Source: Pectinophora gossypiella
Lineage: Eukaryota > Arthropoda > Insecta > Lepidoptera > Gelechiidae
Assembly (NCBI RefSeq): GCF_024362695.1
Contig: NW_026063289.1
Location: forward strand, 57,825-121,824
DNA length: 64,000 nucleotides
Direction of reading: 5' to 3'
Shown here: piece by piece, positions 9,556-21,547 of the stretch
Numbering within the stretch: the first letter of the stretch is position 1
Layout: each line of letters starts with the position of its first letter
Notes under the pieces: generated by a model
The model's database searches: none
Told to the model about the DNA's origin: nothing
What the model saw: the letters and a program-made list of their open reading frames with translations, nothing else
Translations under genes and position numbers: made by a program

Positions 9556-12362
9556 TGACGACCCCACCGCCCACTGGAGGCTTATACCACTGATGCAGTC
9601 AGTCGATGGGCGATCCACCATATACTCACGCAAGTCACTACCGGTGATAAAAGGCAAGCAACGTCGATATGCAAGTGCATTTGGCTTCTACAGCGGTGGC
9701 GCAAGGCAACGGGGATGTGCCTCAAAGGGCGCACGTCTGGATCCTTTCAGTGGCGTGCGGCCAATCCCCTGCGTCCTCTGCCTTCTGCCGGTCGTACCGG
9801 CCATCCGGTCCATCGGCATCGGGAGGTTGAGGAGGAGAGAGTGGACTTGCACCTGCGCAACTGCTTGTTCACTATAAAACATTCACGCGCAGATGATTCC
9901 TGCATATTTATCTGGATTATGAGCGCAAGACCTACGGCGATGGTGAGCTGATGGTGGGGGGAGGATATGGTGTGTCCGAACCTTAGTTGGCAGCTGCACG
10001 TAGGCGTTCTTCTGGTGATGGTCGTTTTATGTCCCGCTTGAGACGGGGGACCGATTCGGCAGCTCAGAGGACGACAAAGCAGCCCTATTCAGGGAGCGCT
10101 CTGCTTTCCCCAATCTGGGGAGGGGCCTAGAAAAGGTGGCCTTAACATAGTCTGTCTCTTCTATAAAGCAGATGGCTAACCGCGGTCATCTGTCACCAAC
10201 GCAACGCGGTCGAAAAAATAAACAGAAACCCATTAACAAAAATCTAATAATAGGAACATGGAATGTTCGTACACTTTTGGACAATGACTCGAACTTATGT
10301 CCAGAAAGAAAGACAGCTTTAATCGCACGAGAACTGGCCATTTACAATATTGATATTGCTGCAATTAGCGAGACGCATCTTGGTGACTCTGGTAAGTTGT
10401 GTGAGCGGCTAGGGGGTTATACCTACTACTGGAGTGGTAAACCCGGTTCTGAGAGAGCTGCAGGTGGAGTAGGGTTTGCTGTTAAGAACCAGCTAGCGCG
10501 AACACTACATGAACTACCAAAGAGCATTAATGACAGAATAATAACACTAAGACTTCAGTTATCATCAAAGAAGTACATCCACCTTATTAGTGTTTATGCT
10601 CCCACATTACCATCTCCGGACGAAGAAAAAGCCAAGTTCTACTTCGAACTAAATCAAGTTTTGAGGAAAATACCTTCTGCTGACAGGATTCTTCTGCTGG
10701 GTGACTTTAACGCTCGTGTTGGCAGCGACCACGGTGCTTGGGATGGTGTTCTTGTGCGGCACGGGGTTGGGAAATGTAATGCTAATGGCCTTGAACTCCT
10801 CACCCTCTGTGCTGAGTATGACCTCACGATCACAAGCACCTGTTTTCGTTTGCCCGACAAGTTAAAAACCACGTGGATGCATCCAAGGTCCAAGCACTGG
10901 CACCTACTCGATTATGTGATAGTACGCAAGAGAGACCTCAGCGAAGTACTAATCACTCGGGTGATGAGGGGTGCCCAGGGCTGGACTACTCATCGACTAG
11001 TTCGTACCAAACTGCGGTTGCAATTAAGAACACCACGTCGAGCTGCTCACAAAATCCCAGCGAAGATAGACTGTGAAAAGTTAATCCACAACAAGCATCT
11101 AGCAGAGGAACTAGATGATGCTTTTGGTGCCGATATGGCGGAAATTGCGGAAGACGCGACTATCAATGAAAGATGGCGTTCATTTGCCGAACATCTTCAT
11201 AATTGTTCTCTGCGAGTTATTGGTAAACCGGGACGGAAAAACCAAGATTGGTTTGATGCTTCCGATCTGGAAATCAAGAAGCTCGTAGAGGACCACAGAC
11301 GCGCTCTTCTCCTACCAGATGCTTTTGAGCGGAGGAAAGCTCATCGTAGCCTGAAAGAAAAAGTGCGCATTCTCAAAGATAAGTGGTGGGTGGATAAAGC
11401 TACCGAACTACAGCTTTATGCTGATACCCACCAATCTGGCAGTTTTTTCGAGAGTCTCAAGTCTGTTTTCGGCCCCTGAGCTTTGAAGACAGCTCCACTG
11501 TTCAACAAGGACAAGACCCAACGACTCACTGACCAGAAAGACGTATTAGCCCGTTGGGCAGAACATTTCAACGACGTTCTAAATCCCAGCAATCAGACCA
11601 CCGACTTGATATACATAAACTCTCTGAAAAGTCTACCAACCGCTGAACATCTAGCGGAACCACCGACCTTTGATTAATTTATTGCCGCACTAGGGAGGAT
11701 GAAGAATGCTAAGACACCTGGGATAGACAGCCTACCGTCAGAATTGTACAAATATGACGGCCCACACGTCAATAATAGGCTTTTTGAACTCATCTCCAAG
11801 ATATGGGAGCGTGAAGTTGTCCCGCAAGATTGGAGAGACGCTTTCATTTGTAAATTGTACAAAGGCAAAGGTGACATAGCCGATTGTAGTTCGTACAGAG
11901 GCATCTCTCTACTCTCATCAGCAGGGAAGATTTTAGCCCATGTTATTAACGCTCGTCTATCCCGTCACGCGGAGGCTATACTACCGGAAACCCAATGTGG
12001 ATTTCGTCCGGGTAGAGGTACGGTGGATGCCATATTTGTTATTAAACAAATTCAGGAAAAAAGCCTAGAACAACACCGTCCTCTCTTCATGTGCTTTGTC
12101 GATCTGGAAAAAGCTTTTGACAGAGTACCGCGTGAAGCCTTGTGGATTGTGTTAAAGAAAGCTGGTTGTCCTGAAAAGTTACTCAACTTGATACGCCAAT
12201 TTCATGACGGCATGATGGCGAGAGTTCGACACGAAAGTGACCTTTCAGACCATTTTCCAGTAACCAGTGGCGTGAAACAGGGCTGTGTTCTGGCTCCAAC
12301 TTTGTTCTCCCTATATTTCGCCTCTGTGATGCGTGATACTTTGAGAACTTCCAATGGCTTCA
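9556..12362 (+). mobile_element. LINE-B, RTE-like non-LTR element, 3' part lost
   Basis: A GC-richer 5' UTR of about 600 bp (9556-10171) contains TGGGGAGGGGCCTAGAAAAGG, a feature I associate with this LINE family. It is followed by a single long frame with endonuclease and RT. The 3' half of the RT and the C-terminus are missing where a minus-strand jockey-type LINE begins at about 12363. Another piece of the same family, the C-terminus, lies at 23831-24589 on the other strand. RTE-clade membership is tentative. Confidence 0.8.
10172..12362 (+). pseudogene. LINE-B endonuclease-RT polyprotein
   Basis: Residues about 25-250 form the endonuclease: IGTWNVRTLL, AAISETHLGD, AAGGVGFAVK, LLGDFNARVG, SKHWHLLDYVI and the late TTHRLV. 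After in-frame stops at 11477-11479 (TGA) and 11675-11677 (TAA), the same frame continues with the RT: KNAKTPGIDSLPSEL, SSYRGISLLSSAGKIL, TQCGFRPGRGTVDAIF, CFVDLEKAFDRVP and SGVKQGCVLAPTLF. The YxDD box is missing because the frame ends in the inserted LINE. The ATG at 10172 directly precedes a basic N-terminus and the first endonuclease strand, which is the normal layout. Confidence 0.88.
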
Positions 12363-12779
12363 TTGTTTGTTTGTTTAAAAATATCTTTATTCATAGAAAG
12401 TAAGGTATACAAATAGTTTAGATCTAGTGCTAGCCTAGAATAAACAGATAAATGAGACTTACATATGTTTTGCAGGTTGTAAACACCTTTATAACACATT
12501 TCAACACTAAACATACACTATTTTTATATCATAAAACATGCTTGTTACGTAGAATAAATTACGTTGGTAGATTTAATAAGGTATTGTGGACACTTAGCAC
12601 TGAGTACACATTGTAGAATTATGAATTAATTGGAGAAATAGCATTGTTAAATAATAAAATATAAATTGTATAAATAAAAACAAGGTAGCAATTAAAATAT
12701 GGTCAGCGCACGGAACAAAACAACGGACCAAACCGGTCACTACGCGCAGAGCCAATAGTGATGGGGTAAGCGGTATCGA

Positions 12780-14447
12780 CAATATTTGTCGATATAATCC
12801 TTATTTAGTTGTCTGTTGCCGATTGTGGAAACAAGTCTATTGTGGTGCTGTTTGTTATAAAACAGTTAGAATTTCTTAGATTGCCTAAGTATGAACGTTT
12901 TCAAAGGTTCTAACCGTATGCGATTATGAAGGGCATACAGGTTTGTCCGGAAAGGAGTGTTATATGCCGACTTTAGCGCTTTATTCTAGACGACTTGTAA
13001 TTTCGTGTAGTTTGAATTGCATGTACTGCTCCAGACCGGACACGCACATGTGATACAGGGTCTTACAAGAGATTTATAAATTTTTATTTTAGTATTCGGA
13101 CTTAGCTTTGATTTGCGATTTATGAGAGGATGTACTATGCTAAATGCTTTAAACCCTTTGACGCGTAGGTTAGATATGTTTTGAGTCCAGTAAACTTGAA
13201 ATCCAGAGTTGCACTCAGATATTTCACTGAATTGCTCCACTCAATGCTGTGCCTATTAACCTGTAGTTTTCTAGTAGGAGGTTTGCGACGTCGCGTAAAT
13301 AGGATGGCTTCCGTTTTATCTTCATTTAGCTTCAGTTTCCACTGGGTGAGAAAATCATGTAATCTGTCAATGGAAAGTTGCAGCCTACCGATTATGATAT
13401 CTATATCCATCGAGGATGAGAAAGAAGCAGTGTCATCAGCATAACACGCAAGATAAGTACGAGGTTGAATAGGCACATCATTGATGTAGATCAAAAACAG
13501 CAGCGGCCCAAGAATCAATCCCTGGGGCACGCCAGCTGGAACTAGCCTTTGAGCAGATTGATGGTTATCGAGGTGCACAGAGAATGTACGTTCGCTTAAA
13601 TAAGATGCCACCAATTTCGTCATATGCTTAGGGAGGCCTTGTACCGACATTTTGAACAAGAGACCATTATGCCAGACAGTGTCAAATGCTTTTTCGAGGT
13701 CCAATAGAAATATACCTGTCGAACAGTTTAGGTTAAGATTGTGAGCCACGTGTTCAGCCACTCGGGCCAGCTGTTGGATGGTCGAGTGTTGTTCTCTAAA
13801 ACCAAACTGTTCATCGATCAAAATATCTTTAGCAAAACAGTTTAGTTGCCGAAGGATCACCTTCTCAAACAGCTTGCCCAACATTGGCAGCAAGCTTATG
13901 GGCCGATAACTACTCGGTAGAGTGCTGTCTTTACCAATCTTGTGAATAGGTATGACCTTGGCGTGTTTCCATATATTCGGGTAATATGAAAGACTCATGC
14001 AGGCATTGAATATTTTGACCAATAGGATTACAGCTTTTTGAGGCAGATTACGTAGAAGATAGTTGTCGATCCCGTCCAAACCGGGAGCCTTTCCCAATTT
14101 GAGACGATTAATGAGAGTACGCACCTCATGAGGTTTTTTAGTGAGATAGTTAATTTCAGAACCATAGTCGTCCGCCTCGAGAGTCTCAATGAAGTTATCA
14201 ACTTCATTATCACTAACACTATTCCATTCAGTGGTCAAGCACATGTTTTGCAAGAAGGCGTCTGCAAGTAGTTCAACCTTGTCTGCAGGGTGTCTTCAGT
14301 TTTGGGCTTAAGAGTTCGTATAAGGGACCATAAACTGCCATGATTTTTGTCATCTTTCTCCAATTTTTTAGACCATACCGTGTCATTGAAGAGGGTAATG
14401 CGTTTATTGATGTTAGTCTGCATGTAATTATTGATCCGCGTCCTCAA
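12780..14447 (-). pseudogene. Jockey-type RT
   Basis: The main frame (14253-13135) shows KLGKAPGLDGIDN, SSYRPISLLPMLGKLFEKV, EQFGFREQHSTIQQL, the catalytic LLDLEKAFDTVWH, AGVPQGLILGPLLFLIY and CYADDTASF, all in jockey order. A shift near 13240 leads into the thumb and C-terminal region (RKSKLSPNTKIKIYKSLVRP). Traces of the C-terminus continue to about 12780 with stops. Upstream, 14235-14447 holds the endonuclease-RT linker in another frame. Several frame breaks make it non-functional. Confidence 0.85.
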
Positions 14448-14563
14448 CGATTTCCTTATTCGATTATTTGGCTCATCCCGTTCCTGACGTCTGAGCCGAT
14501 TTTTAGATCTAATTAATCGTTTTATATTACGAGGTAAAGAATTAATAAACTATCGGACTGTTA

Positions 14564-15427
14564 TTACTGGTAAGAAGCGCACTTAGCTTCCAGGATTACG
14601 TTGGTTATTAGTGCAATGGCATTATCTACATTATGCTTGGAGACAAATACGTGCGGCGATAAAGTTATTTTATCATTTATTATTTGACGAAACAGTTTCC
14701 AATCGGCTTTGTCGTATTGGAACCTCTGTTTGACGATGCGTTGAAATGGTGTAGAAATATTAAAGCACAAAGGTAGATGGTTTGAAGACAAGCCCGGACT
14801 GCCACGGGCTGTGAGACATCGGATATATTTTTCGAAAGCACTAAGTCAGGCATGGTAGGTGTGAAACCAGCCTGGTAATGGGTGAGTGTGGCCGTAAGAG
14901 GAGCGTGTAAGTTGAGGTCACGATCAAACAAGAAATTAAACAATGATATTCCCCTAATATTATTGACATTACCATACCAGGAGTTGTGACGGGCATTAAA
15001 ATCTCCCATCATTAGGACATACATTATGGTCAGTCGCAAAAAGTTGGTCTAAATCATCTGTTATTAGAGGCAAGCTGGGTGATTGGTAAATGGATATTAC
15101 TGTAAGTTTAAAGTTAGTTAATCTTAGCTGAAATGCAATAGCTTCGAGATGAACAGTGGATGGCAATATGACTTGACAATGCTCAATATCATTTGTAACC
15201 AATATACCCACACCCTGGCCGCGACCAGATGTGTGTTTATCCTGTCTATAGAATTTGAAATTTGGAATGCTAAAAATGGACTCCGGTGTGAGCTTGGTTT
15301 CACAAACAGCAACAATGTCAAAATTACATTCAGTGATAAAATCAATTAATTCCGTGCGCTTACCTTTTACGCCATCGGCGTTCCAGGACATAACATTCAG
15401 AAGATCGCAGCTAGACATATCGACCAA
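14564..15427 (-). pseudogene. Jockey-type endonuclease
   Basis: The N-terminus reads LLNVMSWNADGVKGKR, then FDIVAVCETKL, GQGVGILVTND and, after a frameshift near 15010, MMGDFNARHNSWYGN and TMPDLVLSK. These are the metal-binding and catalytic blocks of the AP-endonuclease-like nickase. A further break near 14800 separates the last strand. The frame begins just inside the end of gag, as is usual for overlapping jockey ORFs. Confidence 0.8.
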
Positions 15428-16090
15428 GATGAGTTACAATTAAATACACTTTGTCAATCATGGAAGACGTAGCAGATATTTTGGCTTTAACAGCTTTAAT
15501 TGCCCTTAATATTTCTAATATTTCCAAGGTTTCTTTATCTTCATGTTCAGGCCAGGAAGCGCTCGAAGAAATCGGCTTTGGTGAGTATACTGGTTTAGGT
15601 TTAGTAGATCTTGCTGCCCGAGCATAAGATATGTGTGGCACTTGGTCGTTTGCTTGATTTAAGAGAGGCGTTTCTATGTTGGTCAGGAAATTATCTTGCG
15701 AGAATTGGTCACGTGACTTCGGTTCCAGTTGGGACAGGTTACGTTTCTTCGTCTCGAGCAGATATTTTTGACGCGTTTCACACTTACTGTAGTTTGCAGG
15801 GTGATCAAGACCACAGTTGCAACATACAGCCTTTTCATTTCGATCTTTCTTCGGACAGTCTTGAGTGCAGTGGTTTTCTGTATATTTAACACACCTTGCG
15901 GGCATAATATGGATAAATATCTGAAATAAATATTTCATTCATTCATATTACAGTTCCGAGAAGCATGACCAAAGGATTGGCATCGAAAACATTGAGTACC
16001 AAGATTAGACGTTCTTCTGTATCTCTTGACGTCGACTACACAGTTACACAGGTATTTGATCCGCCGAAACCTCAAAAATGTTAAATTGAC
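15411..16090 (-). pseudogene. Jockey-type gag with three zinc knuckles
   Basis: The nucleic-acid-binding ORF1 product is recognised from CFRCQSFGHASRNC (plus-strand about 15950-16000), CVKYTENHCTQDC and CCNCGLDHPANYSKC. A short AT-rich insertion around 15905-15950 (ATTCATTCAT on the + strand) separates the first knuckle from the other two and disturbs the frame. The segment preceding the knuckles (VDVKRYRRTSNLG) fits the usual jockey gag context. The N-terminal half of gag is not recognisable. Confidence 0.75.
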
Positions 16091-16170
16091 CTTTAACAAT
16101 TTTGTCCATGATAATTACGTTGAATAAGTGGTTCTGAATCTGTTACCGCATCTGTCACCGCAACGTACGG

Positions 16171-16690
16171 TTCTTTATAGGTATCTTTCTATCAAAGAAC
16201 AAATAGGTATCGTTTTAACTAATTTACTTGTGGTTATTTCTGTATTTAATTAATCATTCAATTTGTAAAGTATAAATTTTTAGATCTTGGACTTACATGA
16301 AATATTTAGCCGATAATAATGTCGATAAAGACGATACGAATATATGGAACGGCACTAGTGGTCTTGATACAAAAACATATACAATAGGTACGTTCTTATA
16401 ACAAACCCGCTACACGAGTATAAAAGACGTTACGACGATAGTATATTTATCTCTTTTTAACTTATGACGGCTCATATGATTGCGAAAGACAAAACCTATG
16501 TTTTTCTTTCGCCTTAAATACGCTCCGTCTATTCTATACTTGGTCTTTGATCTTATTACATTTTATTATAATTTAACTTTGTGGGTAAGTAAACATACGA
16601 GTCAAATGTGTGATTTGATTTGTTTCTAATTGCTATTGTCTCCGAGTATCTCAGATGTACGGACGTTTTGTTTTGTAAAACTGTTTGGTC
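16171..16690. other. AT-rich interval, no gene seen
   Basis: About 500 bp separate the jockey 5' region from the hAT coding sequence. It may contain the hAT left end or promoter, but I could not identify terminal inverted repeats or an 8 bp target duplication by eye. No frame with recognisable similarity is present. Confidence 0.5.
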
Positions 16691-16695
16691 AAAAA

Positions 16696-18005
16696 ATGGT
16701 GTCCCCTTTAAAATCTAGTGTGTGGAGTCAGTTTATAAAGGTACCTGAAGGCGGAAAATGTAAATTATGTTTGACTGTTGTAAAAACAAAAGAAAATACG
16801 ACAAACCTTTCTAGGCATTTGCAACGTCATCATCTCATTACGCCTACCGTAGAAAAGCCAAATAAAGTGATGTCTGATTCGATTCAACCATTACAAGTAA
16901 GTAACTCTTATTTTTTTCCGAATAGAGATGTGACATAATGAACGACTTAAATTATTTTTACTGGAAAATTAATAAATATTCGTGTTTACCTGAATAATTA
17001 TTGTTTGTTATTTAAGTAGATAAAGGTGTTAAATAAGATTTATGGTCTTTTTTTTCAGACAAGTGCTGGTGCTGGCCAGAAAAACACAAAATGGCACGTA
17101 AAATGTTGCTGTTGATGATGATATACAGCTTGAAAAACACGACAATATCTGTAGTGTATTGGAACCGTCAACTTCTTTTGCACACTCTACTCCCAAAAAA
17201 GGAAAAACAGTGAAACCATTCAGCGTCAAATTGACGACACCTTTTCCGGTATTACGTCGTTCCACAAAGGAGGTGCCAAAGAAAGTAAAATTACAAATGC
17301 CATATTGTACTGCATTGCCGTAGATGATCTTCCATTAAATACCACACAGAAAAACGGATTTCGTCATCTTATGAAAATGGCTTGTCCACATTATTCTTTG
17401 CCGGGTAGAAAATCTGTCACTCACCTAATAGACGAGAAATATGATTTTCTTTCAAATACAATGAAAAATAAATAAAAGGAAGTTGAAAGTTTTTGTTTAA
17501 CAGCTGATGTCTGGACAGATACAATGAATACGAAAAGTTATTAAGGCTTAACATGTCACTTTCTTAAAAACGATCAATTGAAAACTGTCGTGATTGGAGT
17601 TCAAGAGTTAGAAAATCGTCACACAGCTGAATATTTATAGAGAATCATAAAGGATATGTGTGAGGAGTGGTTTATTGAAGTAAACAAACTATTAGCTACA
17701 GTTACTGACAATGGTGCGAACATTGTTAAGGCCATAAACGATTTTTTGGGACGAAAAAAGCATTTGTCGTGCTATGCACATACTTTGAATTTAGTAGTTC
17801 AAAAGACGATAGAAAAAACATCCGGATTTCAAACACTTACAAATAAAGTTAAAGAGATTGTCACTTATTTCAAGCAAAGCGTGCACGCAAATGACGAGTT
17901 GACAAAGCTTCAAAAAAATGTCGCTCCTAATAATAAAATACTGATTCAGGACGTTGTAACTCGTTGGAACTCAACGTTTGACATGCTGGAGCGCTTTGTG
18001 AAACG
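16696..18005 (+). pseudogene. hAT transposase (ZBED-like), broken
   Basis: Exon 1 encodes a BED zinc finger, a DNA-binding domain: VWSQFIKVPEGGKCKLC followed by LSRHLQRHH. After a probable intron, a frameshift and several stops, the RNase H-like core is recognisable: FCLTADVWTDTMN, LLATVTDNGANIVKAI, LSCYAHTLNLVVQ and VVTRWNSTFDMLER. These are the conserved hAT blocks. The C-terminal dimerisation domain is absent because the coding sequence stops at a TTTC-rich junction near 18005. It would have cut and pasted the element in the nucleus; in this form it cannot. The start at 16696 is the first methionine before the BED finger. Confidence 0.85.
16897..17058 (+). other. Probable intron of the hAT transposase
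   Basis: The BED exon ends ...TTACAA and is followed by GTAAGTAACT, a strong 5' splice site. Downstream, GGTCTTTTTTTTCAG ends at 17058, a strong 3' splice site with a long pyrimidine tract. The interval is 162 nt, AT-rich and contains stops in the coding frame. Splicing has not been shown. Confidence 0.6.
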
Positions 18006-18226
18006 TTTCTTTCTTTCTTTCTTTACGTCTGGTTCTCAGTACGTTTATTGCGAGACTAATTAAGCACATCTACCGACATTGTAAGTACACATATTACAAT
18101 ACTCTCTTAAAATAAAAAGTAAGTACATCAGTAAGCATCTTACTCCTAAGTAAACAATCTTAAGGTAGGTACCTAACGAGTTCGATTAATCACCAAGTTA
18201 CCCTACCTCTTCCCCTATATAAATGC
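18006..18226. other. Unassigned AT-rich segment
   Basis: This lies between the hAT break (TTTCTTTCTTTC) and the tail of LINE-C. I see no coding similarity. The AAAT repeat at its right edge is counted with the LINE-C tail. Confidence 0.4.
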
Positions 18227-18428
18227 AAAATTTAATAAATAAATAAATAAATAAATAATAAAATCTTTATTTACTCTCACAAAAAGTAATGCCATTGTAA
18301 TATAACAATACATTATGTGAGAATCTGGAGCCTGATCTAGGTATAACCCTGTGTTCCAGGTCACCAGGTTCCCACTCCCGGAGGTCACATATACATGAAA
18401 TAGGCGACGTTATTTCAATTATGAAAAA

Positions 18429-18553
<125 letters not shown>

Positions 18554-18613
18554 ATGGTTGTGTGCTAGTCATGCGAGTGGTGTTCCTTTTTTTAGTTAAT
18601 ACCTAATTTACTA

Positions 18614-20755
18614 CTATCTGCATATTGCGAGCAGTTTCTCAGTATCATCGTACGTCAAAGATTGTAGCCACGTTATTAACGTTTTTCTGCATTCTTTCAT
18701 ATTTTTAGGATATATAGACAAAAGTTTGTTTGCGTGATTATACAATCTACTACATTGAAAAGCCGAGAACCTTTGGGCGAACGCAGTTCTCACTTGAGTC
18801 CTTCTACATACCTCGAAGTAACGACGTTGGGTAGGCAGTTTGTTACTGTCATATGTCATATCAGCATGTTGGCGTAATATTATTGCTAAGATAAATAATT
18901 GTCTGACTGTTAAAACTTCTGCTTCCCTATAAAGCAGTGTGGTGGGGAAAAGTCTTGGTTTAAACAGACTAACCTTTAATATAAGTCTTTGTGCCCGTTC
19001 TACTGTCAGCATCGCTGTCTTGTTTGTTCCTCCCCATGAAGAGACGCAGTAAGAAAGAAGGGATTGACATAAACTAAAGTATACAGTTTTCATCAACTTA
19101 GTATCCGCTACGTATCTTAGTTGTTTGAAAACGTAAATAAGTTTCCTTGTTTTCTTTGTAAGGCTAATTATGTGTTCGTCGAACGTTAGGTTTTTATCGA
19201 TAACAACACCAAGGTACTTTATACTTTGAGCTCTTTCAATTACAGGGCATGTACAAGTGCCAGTTACGTTTTGGAAGCATGAATGGGCAACGATTTGGAA
19301 ACCGCGCAAAGTATCATCTTCGGAGTTTCTCATAGTGAATGCTAAGTACTTTGTCTTGTCAGGATTCAGTGTTAATGAGTTACTAGCCAACCATCGACAG
19401 ACCACACTAAACCCTTCCTGAGCAACATCAAAAACCTCCCTCCACGTATCTCCCCAAAAGGTCAGTGTAGTATCATCCGCGTACGAGATTATCTTGCACT
19501 TATTTAGTTTTAGCTGGCATAAGCCGTTAATGTAGCACAGAAATAGGCTAGGCCCCAAAATGCTGCCCTGAGGAACCCCATGTGTTGTTTGAAGTTCCGT
19601 GCTCACTATGTCGTCCACCTTAACGCACTGCTTACGGTGTAAGAGATAGTTATGGAACAGATTTAGCTGTTTGCCTCGTACTCCTAATTTTTCCAATGCT
19701 TTTAATAGGTTGGGAAAAGAGACCGTGTCGAAGGCTTTCGCCAAATCAAGGAATATCGTTACACATTTTTGTTTAGAGTCCAGTTTGCGTACTAAGAAAT
19801 TAGTGAAATTGTTTACAGCATCTTCTGTTGATTTACCGGCTCGAAAACCAAATTGAGTACTTGCTAAGAGGTATTTAGATTCAAGGTAGTTGATGAGCCT
19901 TTTATTTAGAATTTTTTCAATTACTTTAGATATGGTTGGTAGTAACGATATTGGGCGATAATTATTCACACAGTCTCTTTTCCCTCCCTTATGTATCGGA
20001 ATAACAATAGATTTTTTAAGAGCGTCCGGAAAAATGCCCTGTCTGAAACACTCGTTAATAATGTTTGTTAAAAGAGGTACAATTGTATCCTTTAAAGACT
20101 TAAGTACTACTGTTGTGATACCGTCCCATCCTGGAGAGCAATTGGTTTTTAGGTTTGTGATAGTATTTTCTACCTCTGCACACGTGGTGTCCAATAGCAC
20201 AAAAGATCCCACCTGTGATGTTGTGGATTGTGTCGATTCCGGACAAGGAAGAACATTCACGGGGATTCGACTAGCCAATTCAGGTCCTACATTTATAAAA
20301 AAGCTGTTTATCAGATTAACTGATTGAGTTTTCGTTTGTGCTATCTCAAGAAGTTCCTTTGGTTTAGTTTTTGGCGTGTCAAGATTAGTTATACTTTTAA
20401 TATTGTCCCAGATTTTTTTACAATCTTTCCCAGCCTCATATAGTTTAGATTTGTGATATTGACGCTTGCATTTTTTTAGGATATTATTACAGTAGTTCCT
20501 GTATCTTTTATAAGTTGTTTTTAATATTTCATTATCCGGTTCTTTTCTGAGTTTAAAGTGCATTCGGTCTCTATTTCTGATACACCTGAGTAGTCCTACT
20601 GTAATCCACGGTTTAATTGTTATTTTATTTCTAGGTATTTTAGTTTTTATCGTATTCATTATCATTAGTTTTTGAATTTGTTCAATGATATAGTGTGTTG
20701 CCAAATTTACGTCTAATTGCTCTTGAAATTGATTGAGGTTTATGCTACTACTCTG
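18614..20755 (-). CDS. LINE-C reverse transcriptase
   Basis: A 696-codon open frame (from 20704) makes first-strand cDNA during target-primed integration. The fingers show CSPGWDGITTVVLKSL and NNYRPISLLPTISKVIEKI; TQFGFRAGKSTEDAV follows. The catalytic Asp is in IFLDLAKAFDTV at about residue 323 and YADD at about residue 408. KYLGVVIDKNLTFDEHI marks the thumb. No RNase H follows. In-frame coding similarity continues upstream of the methionine at 20704 to about 20755, where a single frameshift joins it to the endonuclease, so the real product began with the endonuclease. Confidence 0.9.
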   Translation of the reverse strand, partial: QSSSINLNQFQEQLDVNLATHYIIEQIQKLMIMNTIKTKIPRNKITIKPWITVGLLRCIRNRDRMHFKLRKEPDNEILKTTYKRYRNYCNNILKKCKRQYHKSKLYEAGKDCKKIWDNIKSITNLDTPKTKPKELLEIAQTKTQSVNLINSFFINVGPELASRIPVNVLPCPESTQSTTSQVGSFVLLDTTCAEVENTITNLKTNCSPGWDGITTVVLKSLKDTIVPLLTNIINECFRQGIFPDALKKSIVIPIHKGGKRDCVNNYRPISLLPTISKVIEKILNKRLINYLESKYLLASTQFGFRAGKSTEDAVNNFTNFLVRKLDSKQKCVTIFLDLAKAFDTVSFPNLLKALEKLGVRGKQLNLFHNYLLHRKQCVKVDDIVSTELQTTHGVPQGSILGPSLFLCYINGLCQLKLNKCKIISYADDTTLTFWGDTWREVFDVAQEGFSVVCRWLASNSLTLNPDKTKYLAFTMRNSEDDTLRGFQIVAHSCFQNVTGTCTCPVIERAQSIKYLGVVIDKNLTFDEHIISLTKKTRKLIYVFKQLRYVADTKLMKTVYFSLCQSLLSYCVSSWGGTNKTAMLTVERAQRLILKVSLFKPRLFPTTLLYREAEVLTVRQLFILAIILRQHADMTYDSNKLPTQRRYFEVCRRTQVRTAFAQRFSAFQCSRLYNHANKLLSIYPKNMKECRKTLITWLQSLTYDDTEKLLAICR

Positions 20756-21547
20756 TGCTATTATTTAGGTCTATTTTTGTGGTAAACTTATTTGTGTTTT
20801 GAGTATTTATACACGCAGTTTTTAAACAGAACAAAATGGACTGATGATCCGTGATTGTCGTTTGTAGTACACATGTGATAGAACTCAGTTTTGTTTTAAT
20901 AATGACGTGGTCTAGACAATTTTTTCCTCTAGTTGGTGAATCATAGGCTGGAATTAAACCATGAAAACTTAGTAGATCCAAGTAGTTAAGTGTATCTGTA
21001 TTTAAAATATTAATTTTTATGTTTATATCACCCATCAGAAAAATATTTTTTACGGAGGCAAGGCCATCCAAAAGTATATGAAGTGATTCTAGGAAAGTGT
21101 CAATAGACTTGAAGCAACAGGGGCGATACATTGTTATTATAGCAATTTCATTTCCAAATCTTATTACCAAACAGTTTGCTTGATTAAATGATGGCTCTTC
21201 TACTTTACAATTTAAATTATTTTTGATATAGATTACGACTCCATCATTTTGATTATAGTTTAAACTAGTTTTATAACTCTTATATCCTTCTAAATATGGT
21301 AAGTTACTCACATACGATAACCAGCACTCGGTTAAAATAATTACATCACAGTCCATTTGCAGTTGCTGAGAAATAATATCTATTTGGTTAAAATTTTTAA
21401 GTATGCTACAAATATTTTGTTGCAGAATTTTTAAGTATAAATTTGGGTTACCTATGATCGAGCGACATTTATCTGGTGAGCAGTTAATATTTGTAGTAAC
21501 ATTAAAATCATTAATATAATTATCTAAGTTATTAAAATCCGCGAATT
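20748..21547 (-). pseudogene. LINE-C endonuclease
   Basis: The frame contains ILQQNICSILKNFNQID, DVIILTECWLSYV, NDGVVIYIKNN, IFLMGDININ-like (IFLMGDINIKINIL), NCLDHVIIK and TITDHQSILF, the ordered blocks of the AP-endonuclease-like domain. The first methionine at 21356 lies inside the domain; the frame extends to 21547, where a stop occurs. A single-base difference in the AGTAGTAG stretch near 20755 breaks the link to the RT. This could be an assembly indel. Confidence 0.82.

Larger units (their letters stand above)
12363..16170 (-). mobile_element. Jockey-type LINE inserted in LINE-B
   Basis: Read on the minus strand the order is zinc-knuckle gag, endonuclease, RT and a 3' UTR ending in AATAAAGATATTTTTAAACA with an AAAC-rich tail against LINE-B. 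Three cysteine-rich motifs in gag followed by CNCGLDHPANYSKC are typical of jockey-like ORF1. The coding parts contain several frameshifts. The 5' boundary near 16170 is uncertain; I did not see LINE-B sequence resume beyond it. Confidence 0.8.

Noticed and set aside
13181..13444. Plus-strand ORF opposite the jockey RT
   Set aside because: Antisense shadow; the minus strand carries the RT blocks including the YADD box.
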